Shown here piece after piece: positions 1-10,100 of a stretch of 47,504 bases of DNA (its first letter is position 1; the number at the start of each line of letters is the position of its first letter). The notes under the pieces are model-generated. The model searched no databases. It saw only the letters and a program-made list of their open reading frames with translations, and had not been told where the DNA came from. Origin of the DNA: Clostridiales bacterium (GTDB lineage Bacteria; Bacillota; Clostridia; Caldicoprobacterales; DTU083); NCBI GenBank assembly GCA_012839095.1, contig DUOA01000079.1, forward strand, positions 1-47,504, given 5' to 3'. Made by a program: the position numbers and the translations under genes.

Positions 1-1239
1 CACAAGCCCGCCCAGGATCGCCAAAGGAATGCTGATAAACCAGACACCTATGGTATCCAAAATAAGGGAAAACTTTGTATCCCCTCCGCTTCTCAGCACT
101 CCTACTATATTTATAAGGTTAAAGATCTTGGCAGGCATAAGGAAGCTGAATGCTATAAGTATCCTGACCGCATACAGGTGAACCTCATCAGACACGTTAT
201 AGAAGCTTACAAAGAAATTGCTGCTCAATATAAGCAGCCCGCCCATTACCACCGCAAAGACCGGCCCCAGGGTCAGGTACCTCTTGCCGTACAGATATGC
301 CCTGTCCTCTTCCCCTGCTCCTATACGGTTGCCGATCATGATTGAAGCTGCATTGCTCATTCCCTGGAACAAGACCATGGATATGTTTATGACAGTTCCC
401 GATATGTTTACGGCAGCAACGGCATCGGTGCCGATCCTGCCATAGATGACCGAATACATGGAAACCCCCAGGGACCATATGGATTCATTCAGGATAACCG
501 GAATGGATGTACGGAAAAACCTGACTACAAAGTCCCTGGATATATCCAGCATTTCCTTTATCCTGGCTGCAGGAACATATTTCCCGGCATAGACAAAGGC
601 CACCATAAGCAGCATTTCAAAGACCCTTGCTATAAGGGTTGCCAGGGCGGCGCCCTCAATCCCCATTGCAGGCAGACCCAGCTTTCCGAAAATCAGCACA
701 TAGTTCAGGAATGCATTGGTAAGCAGAGCCACGATGCTAAGGGCCATGGGGAGCTTGGGCTGCTCCGTGCTTCGCAGCACCGAAGAAAAGGAGAAACTGA
801 CAGCCGTTACTATATAGCTCCATCCTACAATACGCAGGTATCTGACTCCCGCATCTATAACATCCGGATCCTGGGAATATATTCTCATTACCTGTTCAGG
901 CAGGAACAGGGCAAGAATTGAAAAGAATACTGCAACAGTGCCGGCCGTTATCAGACACAGACCCAGCACCCTTCTTATGTTCTTTACGTCTCTGATGCCC
1001 CAGTACTGGGCGGTGAATATGGCTGAGCCGCTGCTGACTCCGAAAAGCATGAGTGCAAAGAGAAAAAATAATTGATTGGCCTGACCTACTGCTGCAATCT
1101 CGGTTTCGCCCAATTGTCCGATCATAATGGTGTCCACCATGTTGACAGCAGATGCCACAAAATTCTGGGCTGCTATGGGCATTGCCAGCATTAGCAGCGT
1201 TTTATAGAATTTCTTGTCCTTAAACAAGTAATCCAGCAT
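1..1239 (-). CDS. MATE family efflux transporter (3' end outside window)
   Basis: Multi-antimicrobial extrusion transporter of the NorM/DinF superfamily, an inner-membrane antiporter that exports drugs or metabolites in exchange for Na+ or H+. The reading frame stays open from the start to the window edge, giving 413 codons of a family that usually has 440-460, so only the C-terminus is missing. The N-terminus shows the typical MATE pattern: a short charged head, then MPIAAQNF, VDTIMIGQLG and an AVGQANQLFFL helix, followed by repeated hydrophobic helices. The start at 1239 is set by an AGGAGG site at 1246-1251. The gene has its own promoter (1295-1323), overlaid by a large perfect palindrome. 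The family is certain; the substrate cannot be told from sequence. Confidence 0.93.
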   Translation of the reverse strand, partial: MLDYLFKDKKFYKTLLMLAMPIAAQNFVASAVNMVDTIMIGQLGETEIAAVGQANQLFFLFALMLFGVSSGSAIFTAQYWGIRDVKNIRRVLGLCLITAGTVAVFFSILALFLPEQVMRIYSQDPDVIDAGVRYLRIVGWSYIVTAVSFSFSSVLRSTEQPKLPMALSIVALLTNAFLNYVLIFGKLGLPAMGIEGAALATLIARVFEMLLMVAFVYAGKYVPAARIKEMLDISRDFVVRFFRTSIPVILNESIWSLGVSMYSVIYGRIGTDAVAAVNISGTVINISMVLFQGMSNAASIMIGNRIGAGEEDRAYLYGKRYLTLGPVFAVVMGGLLILSSNFFVSFYNVSDEVHLYAVRILIAFSFLMPAKIFNLINIVGVLRSGGDTKFSLILDTIGVWFISIPLAILGGLV

Positions 1240-1254
1240 GATGAACCTCCTGAA

Positions 1255-1302
1255 TATATAATATGGAAGTCCGTTTAATTGAACGGACTTCCATATTATA
1301 TA
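1255..1302. repeat. Perfect 48-bp palindrome over the MATE promoter
   Basis: Two 21-bp arms (1255-1275 and 1282-1302) are exact reverse complements around a 6-base centre. The core is GGAAGTCCGTT / AACGGACTTCC with AT-rich outer parts. The outer part of the distal arm contains the -10 box of the MATE promoter and the other arm ends just before the Shine-Dalgarno site, so the palindrome spans the predicted transcription start. No T-run follows either arm, which argues against a terminator. An operator for a TetR- or MarR-type repressor, or a leader hairpin, is the best guess. Confidence 0.85.
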
Positions 1303-1323
1303 CGCTGCACAGGAAATTCACAA
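1295..1323 (-). promoter_or_regulatory. Promoter of the MATE gene
   Basis: On the minus strand a -35 TTGTGA (1318-1323) is followed by exactly 17 bases and a perfect -10 TATAAT (1295-1300). The -35 overlaps the stop codon of the aldo/keto reductase remnant. The -10 lies in the distal arm of the 1255-1302 palindrome, so a protein bound there would block polymerase. Confidence 0.65.
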
Positions 1324-1440
1324 GCCGATTTTCATCAGCTTCTCAAGGTGGTGAATATGAAAGTTGCTGACACCGATTGCCCGAACCGCACCTTCTTCAT
1401 ATAATTTTTCAAAGGCCTTCCAGGTTTCAAGGTATTTCAC
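1318..1440 (-). pseudogene. Aldo/keto reductase remnant
   Basis: About 40 residues match the conserved middle of NADPH-dependent aldo/keto reductases: an [19 protein letters not shown] stretch leading into the family signature GVSNF and HHLEKLM. A complete enzyme has about 280 residues; here both the catalytic Asp-Tyr-Lys-His N-terminal part and the C-terminal cofactor-binding part are absent, and the frame stops after IGL. An open frame extends upstream to 1512 but that part does not resemble the family. I read this as a relic of a deleted gene, sitting between an equally truncated regulator and the MATE gene. Confidence 0.7.
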
Positions 1441-1527
1441 GGCATCCTTTATGCTTGCAGCCATAACACCGTGCTCCTGTTCTGATTTGATGCACATATG
1501 ATAACAAGGCATTAAAAAGAGGTAAAT

Positions 1528-1554
1528 AAAAAAAGATTGTCATCTCTGACAATC
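1528..1554 (-). terminator. Intrinsic terminator after the AraC-type fragment
   Basis: An 8-bp perfect stem (GATTGTCA / TGACAATC, 1535-1542 and 1547-1554) with a TCTC loop is followed on the minus strand by seven T's (1528-1534). A weaker T-rich stretch on the other side might also let it act on the plus strand. Confidence 0.8.
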
Positions 1555-1580
1555 CTTGTTTTTGCAGTTTAAAATTTTTG

Positions 1581-1997
1581 TTAATACGTAAATATCTTGC
1601 CAAACAGCAGAAACAACCCCTGAATTCTGCTGTTGTTCCGGAACTTTGAAGGCGAGACACCGAATTTCTTTTTAAAGAGTGAGGTGAAATATGTGCTGCT
1701 GTTATAGCCGACTTTTAAAGCTATCTCATTAATATCGGATGTTTGATCCTGACTTAAAAGTTCCCTGGCCCTGTTCAGTTTAAGATTGTTGACATAATCA
1801 GGGAATCGGCTGCCCGAAAGCTCATTAAAAATTCTGCTGAAATACCATGGGCTTACGGAGAACCGTTCCGCCACGGTGTTCAGGGACAATCCTGTATCTC
1901 GCAATATATATACTCCCTGACTATAATATAAAATTTCACCTTGTAAGGCGTTTAGCTTTACGCTAATAACTATAACAAGCAGAAAACTGTATGTCAA
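1581..1997 (-). pseudogene. Truncated AraC-family regulator (DNA-binding domain only)
   Basis: Residues about 29-125 form an AraC/XylS double helix-turn-helix. The first unit is LSLNTVAERFSVSPWYFSR. The second is INEIALKVGYNSSTYFTS followed by the family-typical FKKKFGVSPSKFR. The sensor or ligand-binding part that normally precedes it (150 or more residues) is missing. The first 28 residues look like read-through of unrelated DNA, and only about 56 bases separate this frame from the MscS gene. No convincing Shine-Dalgarno site supports the first ATG. It keeps its own terminator. Probably a decayed regulator, although an isolated DNA-binding domain could still bind DNA if expressed. Confidence 0.7.
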
Positions 1998-2053
1998 ACC
2001 GCCCGCTGCATGGAAAAATGTTCAAACCTTGTGTCAGTAAATTACTGCCAAAC

Positions 2054-3310
2054 TTAATCCCTTGTCCTTATGTCCTTGCCGGAAGGCCTCTGATAAATCT
2101 GCAGATCAAACTGGGGGACCACAGCCAGAATATGATCGAAAATGTCTGCCTGAACCGATTCATGCTCCACCCACACGGTACTGCCGGTAAAGCAGTATAT
2201 CTCTATGGGCAGTCCGTGCTCGGTAGGCGCCAGCTGTCGCACCATGGTGATCATATTGTGATTGAGGGCAGGCAGGTTTTTCAGATACTCCTGCACATAG
2301 GCCCGAAAGGTCCCTACATTGGTCATCCGCCTTCCGTTGACCAGCTGCTCCGGATCGATATTGCGGCTTCTGTTATACTCCTCTATTTCCTGCCTTTTTC
2401 TCTGTATATAGTCGGTAAGATAATGGAATTTCTCATATTTTTGCAGCATTTCCTCGGTACAGAACTTAATGCTGTTCATATCGATGTACACAGCCCTTTT
2501 GATTCTCCTGCCGCCGGACTCATGCATCCCCCTCCAGTTCTTGAAGGAGTCGGAAATCAGGGCATGGGTGGGAATCATGGTAATGGTTTTGTCCCAGTTG
2601 CGTACCTTGACGGTATGCAGGGTTATATCAATAACGTCCCCGTCTGCGTTGTATTTGGGCATTTCTATCCAGTCGCCGACACGGACCATATCGTTTCCTG
2701 AAAGCTGAATGCCGGCCACAAAACCCAGGATGGAGTTTTGGAAAACAAGCAGCAGCACCGCTGAAAAAACGCCGATTCCGCTTAAGAGAGCCCAGGGAGG
2801 ACGATCCAGCAGTACGGAAATTATAACGATAATGCCCACTATGGAAAAAACTATCTTCAGCACCTGTATGAAGCCTTTAATGGGCCTTTCCCTGGAAATC
2901 TCAAAGGTCCGGTACAGTGCCTCAATGCCGTCCATAAGGGATGACAGGATGAGCAAGGTAACCAGAACTATATAGGAAAAAGCCAGACGCTGTATCCATA
3001 CCTGCAGGCCGGGAAATACAGGTGCAGCCATGTGTATGATTACAGCCGGTGCCAGATTGGCAATCCTTGAAAAGAGGTTGCGTTCCAGCAGTATATCATC
3101 CCATTTGTTTTTGCTGCGCCTGATATATGCAGCCAGGACTTTTGTAAGAATAATCCTGACCAGAAACCAGGACAGCACGCAGGCAATTATAATGGCCAGA
3201 ACCACCAGAGCATTGGCCAGGGGATTAACCCAGGCATCCGATAAGGAATTCGCCGGCCTATTTTTCAGCAGCCATTGTTCAATTGATTTAATCAGCTCAG
3301 ATTTATTCAT
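2054..3310 (-). CDS. MscS-family mechanosensitive channel, YbdG type
   Basis: Small-conductance mechanosensitive channel of the YbdG (MscM) branch, which opens under membrane tension to release osmolytes. The 418 residues match the E. coli YbdG length (about 415). Hydrophobic segments lie at about 31-55, 83-105, 107-127 and 155-205, the last being the pore region. The soluble domain carries the YbdG-typical strings VRVGDWIEMPKYNADGDVID, TVKVRNWDKT and SFKNWRGMHESGGRRIKR. The start at 3310 has GAGGG four bases upstream, a short spacing. A small palindrome (2035-2047) lies just past the stop. Upstream lies a 20-bp tandem duplication. No operon partner is evident. Confidence 0.92.
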   Translation of the reverse strand: MNKSELIKSIEQWLLKNRPANSLSDAWVNPLANALVVLAIIIACVLSWFLVRIILTKVLAAYIRRSKNKWDDILLERNLFSRIANLAPAVIIHMAAPVFPGLQVWIQRLAFSYIVLVTLLILSSLMDGIEALYRTFEISRERPIKGFIQVLKIVFSIVGIIVIISVLLDRPPWALLSGIGVFSAVLLLVFQNSILGFVAGIQLSGNDMVRVGDWIEMPKYNADGDVIDITLHTVKVRNWDKTITMIPTHALISDSFKNWRGMHESGGRRIKRAVYIDMNSIKFCTEEMLQKYEKFHYLTDYIQRKRQEIEEYNRSRNIDPEQLVNGRRMTNVGTFRAYVQEYLKNLPALNHNMITMVRQLAPTEHGLPIEIYCFTGSTVWVEHESVQADIFDHILAVVPQFDLQIYQRPSGKDIRTRD

Positions 3311-3320
3311 CTTTCCCTCA

Positions 3321-3360
3321 CTCTCTGTTTCTTAACTTCACTCTCTGTTTCTTAACTTCA
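3321..3360. repeat. 20-bp tandem duplication
   Basis: The 20-base unit beginning CTCTCTGTTTC and ending TTAACTTCA occurs twice back to back (3321-3340 and 3341-3360) with no mismatch. It lies between the MscS start codon and a Rid-like remnant. Perfect identity suggests a recent slippage event. Confidence 0.9.
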
Positions 3361-3438
3361 CTCGGTTTCAATAATCGCTTCAAATTCCACAGGGGTGCTG
3401 CCGGGAAGGGCATTAACGAAAAAATACACAGCCTCGTT
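3358..3438 (-). pseudogene. Possible Rid-family C-terminal remnant
   Basis: Immediately after the addA stop codon a 26-codon frame reads NEAVYFFVNALPGST followed by PVEFEAIIETE and a stop. The pattern 'v-alP-st-vEfea-i' resembles the C-terminus of RidA/YjgF-type enamine deaminases. Nothing of the other roughly 100 residues is present because addA occupies that space. It could be chance, so this is a weak call. Confidence 0.3.
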
Positions 3439-3440
3439 TA

Positions 3441-6400
3441 TTACATGCTTACCGCCTGATTGGCATGGAGCAGGCAAAGGATGCGCTCCTTCACCGGTTT
3501 TCCGGTAATCTGTTCCAGTGCCTCTGCATATAAGTTCATCTGAATGCGGTAGCGCTCTGCCAGTTCCTTAACCTTCTGCGGCGAATCCACATAATCCGTT
3601 TTATAATCCACCAGTACCCACTGACCATCCTCTTCAAAGAAGCAGTCAATAACCCCCTGGACCAAAAGGGTATCGTTGACAGGCGGCATATCAGGAAACA
3701 ACTGGCCGGCTTTCTTGCGGAGATTAAAAGGAACCTCCCGCCGCAGGCCGCCTGCCCTCCTGATGCGGCGGCCGATTTCGCTGTTCAGGAAGTCTGTTAT
3801 CATATTCAGGTCTGCTGCTCTGACCTCCTCCTCTGTTAAGAGCTCCCGCTGCACCATTTCATTGAGCTGAACCAATACCTCATCCTTATCCCCTGCCCGG
3901 TCCAGATCCAGGTGCTGAAGGATAAAGTGCACAATGCTGCCTATTTCAGCAGCGGTAAACTGCCTGCTGCCTTCCAGAAATCCGGGACGGGCAAGCCGGG
4001 AGGAGGCAGCTGTGGCAAAGGAGGGAAGAGATTCCTCCGCTTCCTCTAAAAGCTGCGCTGCCCTCAGGCCGTGCAGCTTGCTGATTTCAGTGACTGTCAG
4101 CTTGGAGGGAATGTTCACCGCATGGCGATGAGGGTACTCCCAGGTAAATCTCTCGTTTATCATGGCACGAATGTGGTCAGCACCTAATCCCTTCAGCCTG
4201 CCGGCTTCATCGCTCTCAGGCTGCTGCCTGCCGTCCGCCTCTCCGTCTGACTGCTGCCTTTCAGCTTCAAGACGGGGTATATATTCCTCCGGATGCTTAA
4301 GCCTGTGCAGGAACTCACTTCGGCTGACCGCTTCTTCCCGCCTGAATTCTGCAATATCCCCCCGGCTGTGCAGCTGCAGCTTCCATTTGGATTCATCCGC
4401 AATAAGAGGCTGATCAAAGGGCTCGTCCAGCAGGCTTCTGAGCACATCTCCGTCCGGATGGCGCATAAGAACCGGCCCAATCCAATCCAGGAAGCACAGG
4501 GCTTTGGACAGGGAATAGGAACTCACAGGCTTTGCCCAGTTTCCGGCCGTTTTTTTCAGATCGCCTGCTGAGCCCAGCAGGATGAGCCGCTCCTTTGCCC
4601 TGGTCATGGCCACATATAGTATGCGCATCTCCTCCGACAGGTTTTCAGTCCTGATTATATGTTTCATGGCCGTCCTGGCCAGGGTTTGGCAGGTCTGCCG
4701 GGTGTCCGGATTGACATATTTGGGGCCCAGCCCCAGATCCTTGTGGAAAAGAACCGGTGCTTTGGTATCCGAAAAATTGAACCTCCTGCCAAGGCCGGCC
4801 AGAATTACCACAGGGAATTCCAGACCCTTGCTCTTATGAATGCTCATTATGCGCAGGACATTTTCATTCTCCCCCAGGGTTTTTGCAACACCCATATCCC
4901 CGGTGCCGCCCTGCAGCTTTTCTATGAAGCGGATAAACTGAAACAGGCCCTTGACTGAGGTCTGCTGGAACTGCCTTGCCCGTTCCAGGAGGATCCGGAG
5001 GTTGGCCTGCCGCTGCTGCCCGCCCGGCATGGCTCCTGCATAATAATAGTAACCGGATTCCATATAGAGCTTCCAGATGAAATCCTCCATGGGAAGATAG
5101 CGGGAAGCATTCTGCCACTCTTCGATTTTCTCATAGAAGGCCTTCAGCCGCCCTGCCAGCTCATCCTCATGTTTCTCAGCGTATTCCATTGCCGCACGGT
5201 AAAAGAACCTGGAATTATCGGCAGTGCGAATGCGTATCAGATCGTCTGCATCAAAACCGCCTATGGGAGAGCGCATAACCGTAAGAAGGGGAATATCCTG
5301 GCATTTGTTGTCTATCACATTCAGAAGAGCTGTTATGGTTTTAACTTCCAAAGCTTCAAAATATCCGGTATTAACGTCTGCATAGACCGGAATGCCGCGG
5401 GCTGAAAAAACCTCCTGATAGACTGATGCCCGGTTCTTTGTGGTTCTCAGCAGAAGCACAATGTCCCGGTATTCTGCCTTCCGATAAGCATCCAGCCTGG
5501 CATCATAAATCTCCCTGCCTACTATCTCTTTTATCTGCTCAGCTAAGATAGCGGCTTCCACTTCAGTTTCATTCAGATTCTCAAGCTCGGGATCCAGCTC
5601 TTCATCATCGTCTGTATTCTTTTCGATGAGATGAAGCTCAACCTCCGGCTCTGATTCGGGATGCAGTGCGCGCCCGGGGTAAAGAGCAGCCTTGTCATCA
5701 TATTCCAGTTCCCCCAGCTGAGGAGACATGATGTTTCTGAATATATAATTGACTGAGTCAAGAATGGATTTACGGCTCCTGAAATTCCGATTCAAATCGA
5801 TACGCCGGTCAGTCTCGCCTTCGCCGGCCCTGTAGGAACCGTATTTCTCCAGAAAGATGGAAGGGTCAGCCAGGCGGAAGCGGTAGATGCTCTGCTTGAC
5901 GTCACCTACCATGAATACATTGTTTCCCCTGCTGATGCGGCTTATGATGGTATCCTGTACCAAATTGCTGTCCTGGTATTCATCTATGAAGATATGGCTA
6001 TACTTCTGCTTAAGCTCATCAGCCGCCCGGGAGTGCTCCAGTATCTTCAGGGTGTAGTGCTCCAGATCGTTAAAGTCCAGAATCCCCTTCTCCTGCTTCT
6101 GCTTTTTAAATTCGCTGTCAAATTTGAAGACCAATTCACCCAGGTATTGGATATAAGGGTAGAGTTCATTCAGCTGTTCTATGCTTTGGGTCAGGTCCTG
6201 ATCCAAAATTCCGTCAGCTGTATTCTTAAGCGCCTTCTTTGCCTGCTCTCTCAGCTTTCTTACCTGCTCTTTCAGATCCTCATCCACGTCTTTCCCGCAG
6301 CCCTTCAGCCTTGAAAACTTCACCCGGCCGTAGGCATTGCGGCAGGCCTGGAGACCTTTGCCCGCAGCCAGCAGAATATCATTCATCTGCCTTATGTCAT

Positions 6401-7151
6401 CAAGCAGATTTTCCTCATAGGGTGCAGGCCCGTACGGCTTCCGGCACAGGCTCAGGGCTTCCTCCAGCAGGCTGACAATGCCCTGAATATCCAATCGGAC
6501 GGCATCCAGGAGGGCCCTGCCCCAGGGGCTTTTCTCCATGCCGGCAGCATCTGCCGCAAAGTCCTGAATCCGCTCCTCCAGCCATTGCAGGGGATATGGC
6601 TTGCTCTGTATGAAATTGTGCAGCCCCAATACCAGATCCTGCAGACCTGTGTCCTGCCTGTTGCTGCTGAATCTCTCCACCAGCCCTAAAAAAGCTTCTG
6701 AACCCTTCTCATATTCCTTTTCGAACAGGTCCTCCACCACTTCCAGCTTTATAAGGCTGCATTCCGTTTCATCCCCGATACGAAAACCGGGGTCCAGATC
6801 GATGACATGGAAATATTTGCGGATAACGCTGATGCAGAAGGAATGCAGGGTGCTGATGGAGGCTTTGGCCAGGAGATTGAGCTGACTGCGCAGGTGCTCA
6901 TTGTCTTCCTCATTGCTGCCGTCCATGGCTTTTGTCAGGGCAGTGCCGATGCGCTCCCTCATTTCTCCGGCAGCAGCATTGGTAAAGGTGACCACTAAAA
7001 GGCTGTCCAGCTCCACCCTGTCCCTAAGGATGAGCTGCAGGATCCGTTCCGTCAGCACCGCCGTCTTTCCCGAACCGGCAGCAGCGGAAACCAGCAAATT
7101 GCAGTTCCGGGCATCTATGGCCGTCTGTTGTTCACTTGTCCATAGGGGCAT
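3441..7151 (-). CDS. addA: ATP-dependent helicase/nuclease subunit A (AddA)
   Basis: Helicase-nuclease subunit of the AddAB complex, which resects double-strand DNA ends and loads RecA in Firmicutes. The 1236 residues match the family (about 1230). It begins with a UvrD/Rep-type motor: Walker A AAAGSGKT at 23-30, Walker B with DEYQD at 390-394, and the Q-motif glutamines in SEQQT. The C-terminal RecB-type nuclease keeps GVIDCFF and the catalytic DYKTD at 1182-1186. The start codon abuts the addB stop (TAA then ATG). Its Shine-Dalgarno site GGAGG lies within the last addB codons, so translation is probably coupled. No sign of damage. Confidence 0.97.
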   Translation of the reverse strand: MPLWTSEQQTAIDARNCNLLVSAAAGSGKTAVLTERILQLILRDRVELDSLLVVTFTNAAAGEMRERIGTALTKAMDGSNEEDNEHLRSQLNLLAKASISTLHSFCISVIRKYFHVIDLDPGFRIGDETECSLIKLEVVEDLFEKEYEKGSEAFLGLVERFSSNRQDTGLQDLVLGLHNFIQSKPYPLQWLEERIQDFAADAAGMEKSPWGRALLDAVRLDIQGIVSLLEEALSLCRKPYGPAPYEENLLDDIRQMNDILLAAGKGLQACRNAYGRVKFSRLKGCGKDVDEDLKEQVRKLREQAKKALKNTADGILDQDLTQSIEQLNELYPYIQYLGELVFKFDSEFKKQKQEKGILDFNDLEHYTLKILEHSRAADELKQKYSHIFIDEYQDSNLVQDTIISRISRGNNVFMVGDVKQSIYRFRLADPSIFLEKYGSYRAGEGETDRRIDLNRNFRSRKSILDSVNYIFRNIMSPQLGELEYDDKAALYPGRALHPESEPEVELHLIEKNTDDDEELDPELENLNETEVEAAILAEQIKEIVGREIYDARLDAYRKAEYRDIVLLLRTTKNRASVYQEVFSARGIPVYADVNTGYFEALEVKTITALLNVIDNKCQDIPLLTVMRSPIGGFDADDLIRIRTADNSRFFYRAAMEYAEKHEDELAGRLKAFYEKIEEWQNASRYLPMEDFIWKLYMESGYYYYAGAMPGGQQRQANLRILLERARQFQQTSVKGLFQFIRFIEKLQGGTGDMGVAKTLGENENVLRIMSIHKSKGLEFPVVILAGLGRRFNFSDTKAPVLFHKDLGLGPKYVNPDTRQTCQTLARTAMKHIIRTENLSEEMRILYVAMTRAKERLILLGSAGDLKKTAGNWAKPVSSYSLSKALCFLDWIGPVLMRHPDGDVLRSLLDEPFDQPLIADESKWKLQLHSRGDIAEFRREEAVSRSEFLHRLKHPEEYIPRLEAERQQSDGEADGRQQPESDEAGRLKGLGADHIRAMINERFTWEYPHRHAVNIPSKLTVTEISKLHGLRAAQLLEEAEESLPSFATAASSRLARPGFLEGSRQFTAAEIGSIVHFILQHLDLDRAGDKDEVLVQLNEMVQRELLTEEEVRAADLNMITDFLNSEIGRRIRRAGGLRREVPFNLRKKAGQLFPDMPPVNDTLLVQGVIDCFFEEDGQWVLVDYKTDYVDSPQKVKELAERYRIQMNLYAEALEQITGKPVKERILCLLHANQAVSM

Positions 7152-10100
7152 TTACTCTTCCTCCTTCCCCTGCTGAAGCCGGCTTATGACTTCATCCCGT
7201 TTCAGGGCAGGAATTATCCTGTAGCCATTGTCTTCAAACTGAGTGTCGAACTGACAGATACCGCTGTAGGGGCAGTACTGACAGGCCGTTTCGTCTCCCT
7301 TGCGGTAAGGCTCTATGCGGATTTTGCCCTTAAGCATCTCCTCACCGAGCCTGCCTATTAATTGTCTGACATGAGCCAGCAGCCCCAGAAACTCCCCCTC
7401 ATCCAGAACAGAGGATGTCTTGTAAATGGAATTGTCCTTATCGGATACCCCCACAGGCAGAACCTGTGACCATCCGCTTATCCTGTCGTCCATGCAGCGG
7501 ATAATGTTGACATCCTTCAAAACCAAACCGTTCAGTTTCAGTTTTTTCCGTATTTCATTCTCAATTGTCTCCGTCACGCTTTCATTCGTATTAATCAGGG
7601 GATCATCTATGCGGAAATAAAAGATGCCCCCCGGCCTGGTCTTCCCGCCTTTCTGCCTGTGTTCCATCTCAAGCAGAGCTTCCAGATACACCAGGAGCTG
7701 GAGCTTCAGCCCGTACCAGGCATCGGACATATCAAAGCTTTCGGCTCCGGACTTGTAGTCTATGACGTTGATGTACCAATCCCCGTCCAGCCGGCATATG
7801 TCAGCCCGGTCAATCCTGCCTTCCAGAAACATTTTCTCTCCGCCGGGCAGCTGAATTTCTATGGGCGGATAGGTGCCTTTGAATCCAAAGCTGATTTCAT
7901 GGCCTATGGGATTGAAGCTGCTGCGGCGGATATGGTCGGTCAGCAGCCAGACAGCCCGCCTGCAGACACGTCTCAGCCTTTGGGACAGATATTTGTAGCG
8001 GTTGGTGCTGAGCAGAATTCCGTAGTTGTGCTCCGGCAGAACCTGATCCATGACATTCTCCAGTATGTTTTCGCAGTCTGCATCATCCAGGCTTCTCCAG
8101 TCCAGCTGCCGGCTGACAATATGGGTGGTGAAGCCTTCAATGGAGCGATGAAACAATTCACCCAAATCCGGCGCTGCAACCGTGTATTCCTTCCTTTCCC
8201 GGGGTCTCAGCCCGTATCTGATAAAGTGGGCATAGGGGCATTTTACATACTGCTCCAGTCTGGACACACTGGCCCGGACAGGCGGGTCATACAGGGCAGC
8301 AGCCTTCTCCCTGCCCAGAGGCTCTTCCTGATTCCGGTGAAACAGGGCCTGCTGAAGGGATTGAATCCGGTCAGCCCAATCCTCCCGGCTCCAGTACCAG
8401 TCGTAAACCAGCCACCAGAGCAGGGAATCCTCTTTTCCGTCGGCGCTTTCCCGCATATGAGCTGCCATATGCTTGTATGTGCTTTCCGGGCTTGCTACCA
8501 TTGCCTCCTGCTCTGCCTCATCCATCAGCAGATCGCTTTCCACGGTCAGGTCCGGAAAAAGTTTTTTAAGCCTGTCTATGAGGATGGAAGGCCTGAGTGC
8601 CTTTCCTTCCGAATCAGCCTGGGCGTAACTGACCCACAGATAATCAGAGGGTTTGGTGAAGGCCGTGTAGATGCCGAATTTCTCATCGGCTGCCAGCAGT
8701 TCGGTATATCCGCCCGGATCCAGACCTGCACCGAGCAAAAGATCCCGCTCCTCCGAAGCCAGCAGACCTTCATCCCGGCTGCCTGCAGGCAGGATGCCGT
8801 CATTGCAGCCCACTACAAAGAGGGCCCTTACATCCTGGCTCTTTGAGCGCTGGATGCTTCCAACCAGTACCTGATCAAGGGTGGTGGGGATGATGCCTGC
8901 CTCCATGGACGAGAAACCCGATTCAAGAATTCGATGGCACTCGTTCAGGGAAACCGTCTGATCCCCTAAAATTTCCACCAGCTGATCAAAGAGCCTGACA
9001 ACTATATTCCATATCTGGGCATTCTCATCAACCTGTTCCAGCCGACCCAGTTCCCTAAGCTCTTCAATCCATTCCTCCAACTGCTGCCGAAGGCGGATGT
9101 CCTCCAGGTAGGCATACAGGGCCCTGATCATTTCCTCAATATTTCCGCTCTTTTTCAAAGCCTTTTCCAGGGACAGGAAGGGCCTTATGAAGATTTCCCG
9201 GGCAGTATTCAATTCCTCCAGGGGATAATCCTTTTCACCTGATTCAAAGGGTTCCTGCCAGCGCCTGCCCCTTATCCCGAATTCCAGGCAGTAGTTGTCC
9301 AGGAGCTCCACCTGCTCTCTGGTCAGGCTGAAAAAGCCGGTCCTCAGAATTCTGAAGACATCATCGTAGCGGTACCCCCGGTCAACCACCCGCAGACTGG
9401 TCAGAACCAGATCCACAATGGGGTTTTGTATCACAGGCCTCTTCTCATCCAGGAAGAAGGGAATGCCGTACTCGGTGAAAACGCGCTTGATGATAACTCC
9501 ATAGACGGACAGATCACCGGATACCACTGTCATATCCTGAAAACGCCAGCCCTTTTCCCGGGAAAGGGAAAGGATGCGGGCAGCCAGCCTTTCCACCTCC
9601 GATTCAGGATTGCTGCCGGCAAATGCCTCAATATGCCTGACTTCGTGAGGATAAGGCCGGTAAGGATACTTATATAGCATGCCTTCCAGATACTGAATTT
9701 CCGGAGACTTTTCGCTTTCTTCCTGCAGCCCGGCAGCATGCTCTGCCTGACCGGGTGTGCGAGGCAGCTTAGAGGTGAGATTGATAAACTTCTCTTCCAT
9801 ATGATGTTCCCTGGCAATTTTTCTTATCTTCTGCAGGGAAAGGGCATGCACCCGGAAGAGATCCTTGTCCCTGCTTTCCTGCCCCGTGTCCAGAGTAAAG
9901 GTTATGGTAAGATCCCGGGCCAGAAGGGCCAGTTTTTCCAGCACCCTGACAGTCTGAGGCGGAAAATAGTCAAAGCCGTCCAGCCAGATGCGGGCACCTG
10001 TAAGATACCGGGACAGGTCCATCCGATCCACCAGGGCATTGATGGCGTCCTCAGAGTCTATGTATCTGTTACGCAGATATTGGTTAAATGTCTCATAGAT

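Noticed and set aside
1991-2701. 236-codon open frame on the plus strand
   Set aside because: Antisense to the intact MscS-type gene, with no Shine-Dalgarno site and no recognisable protein features.
7659-8846. 395-codon open frame on the plus strand
   Set aside because: It lies wholly inside addB on the opposite strand; its translation has no domain pattern, and addB is intact.
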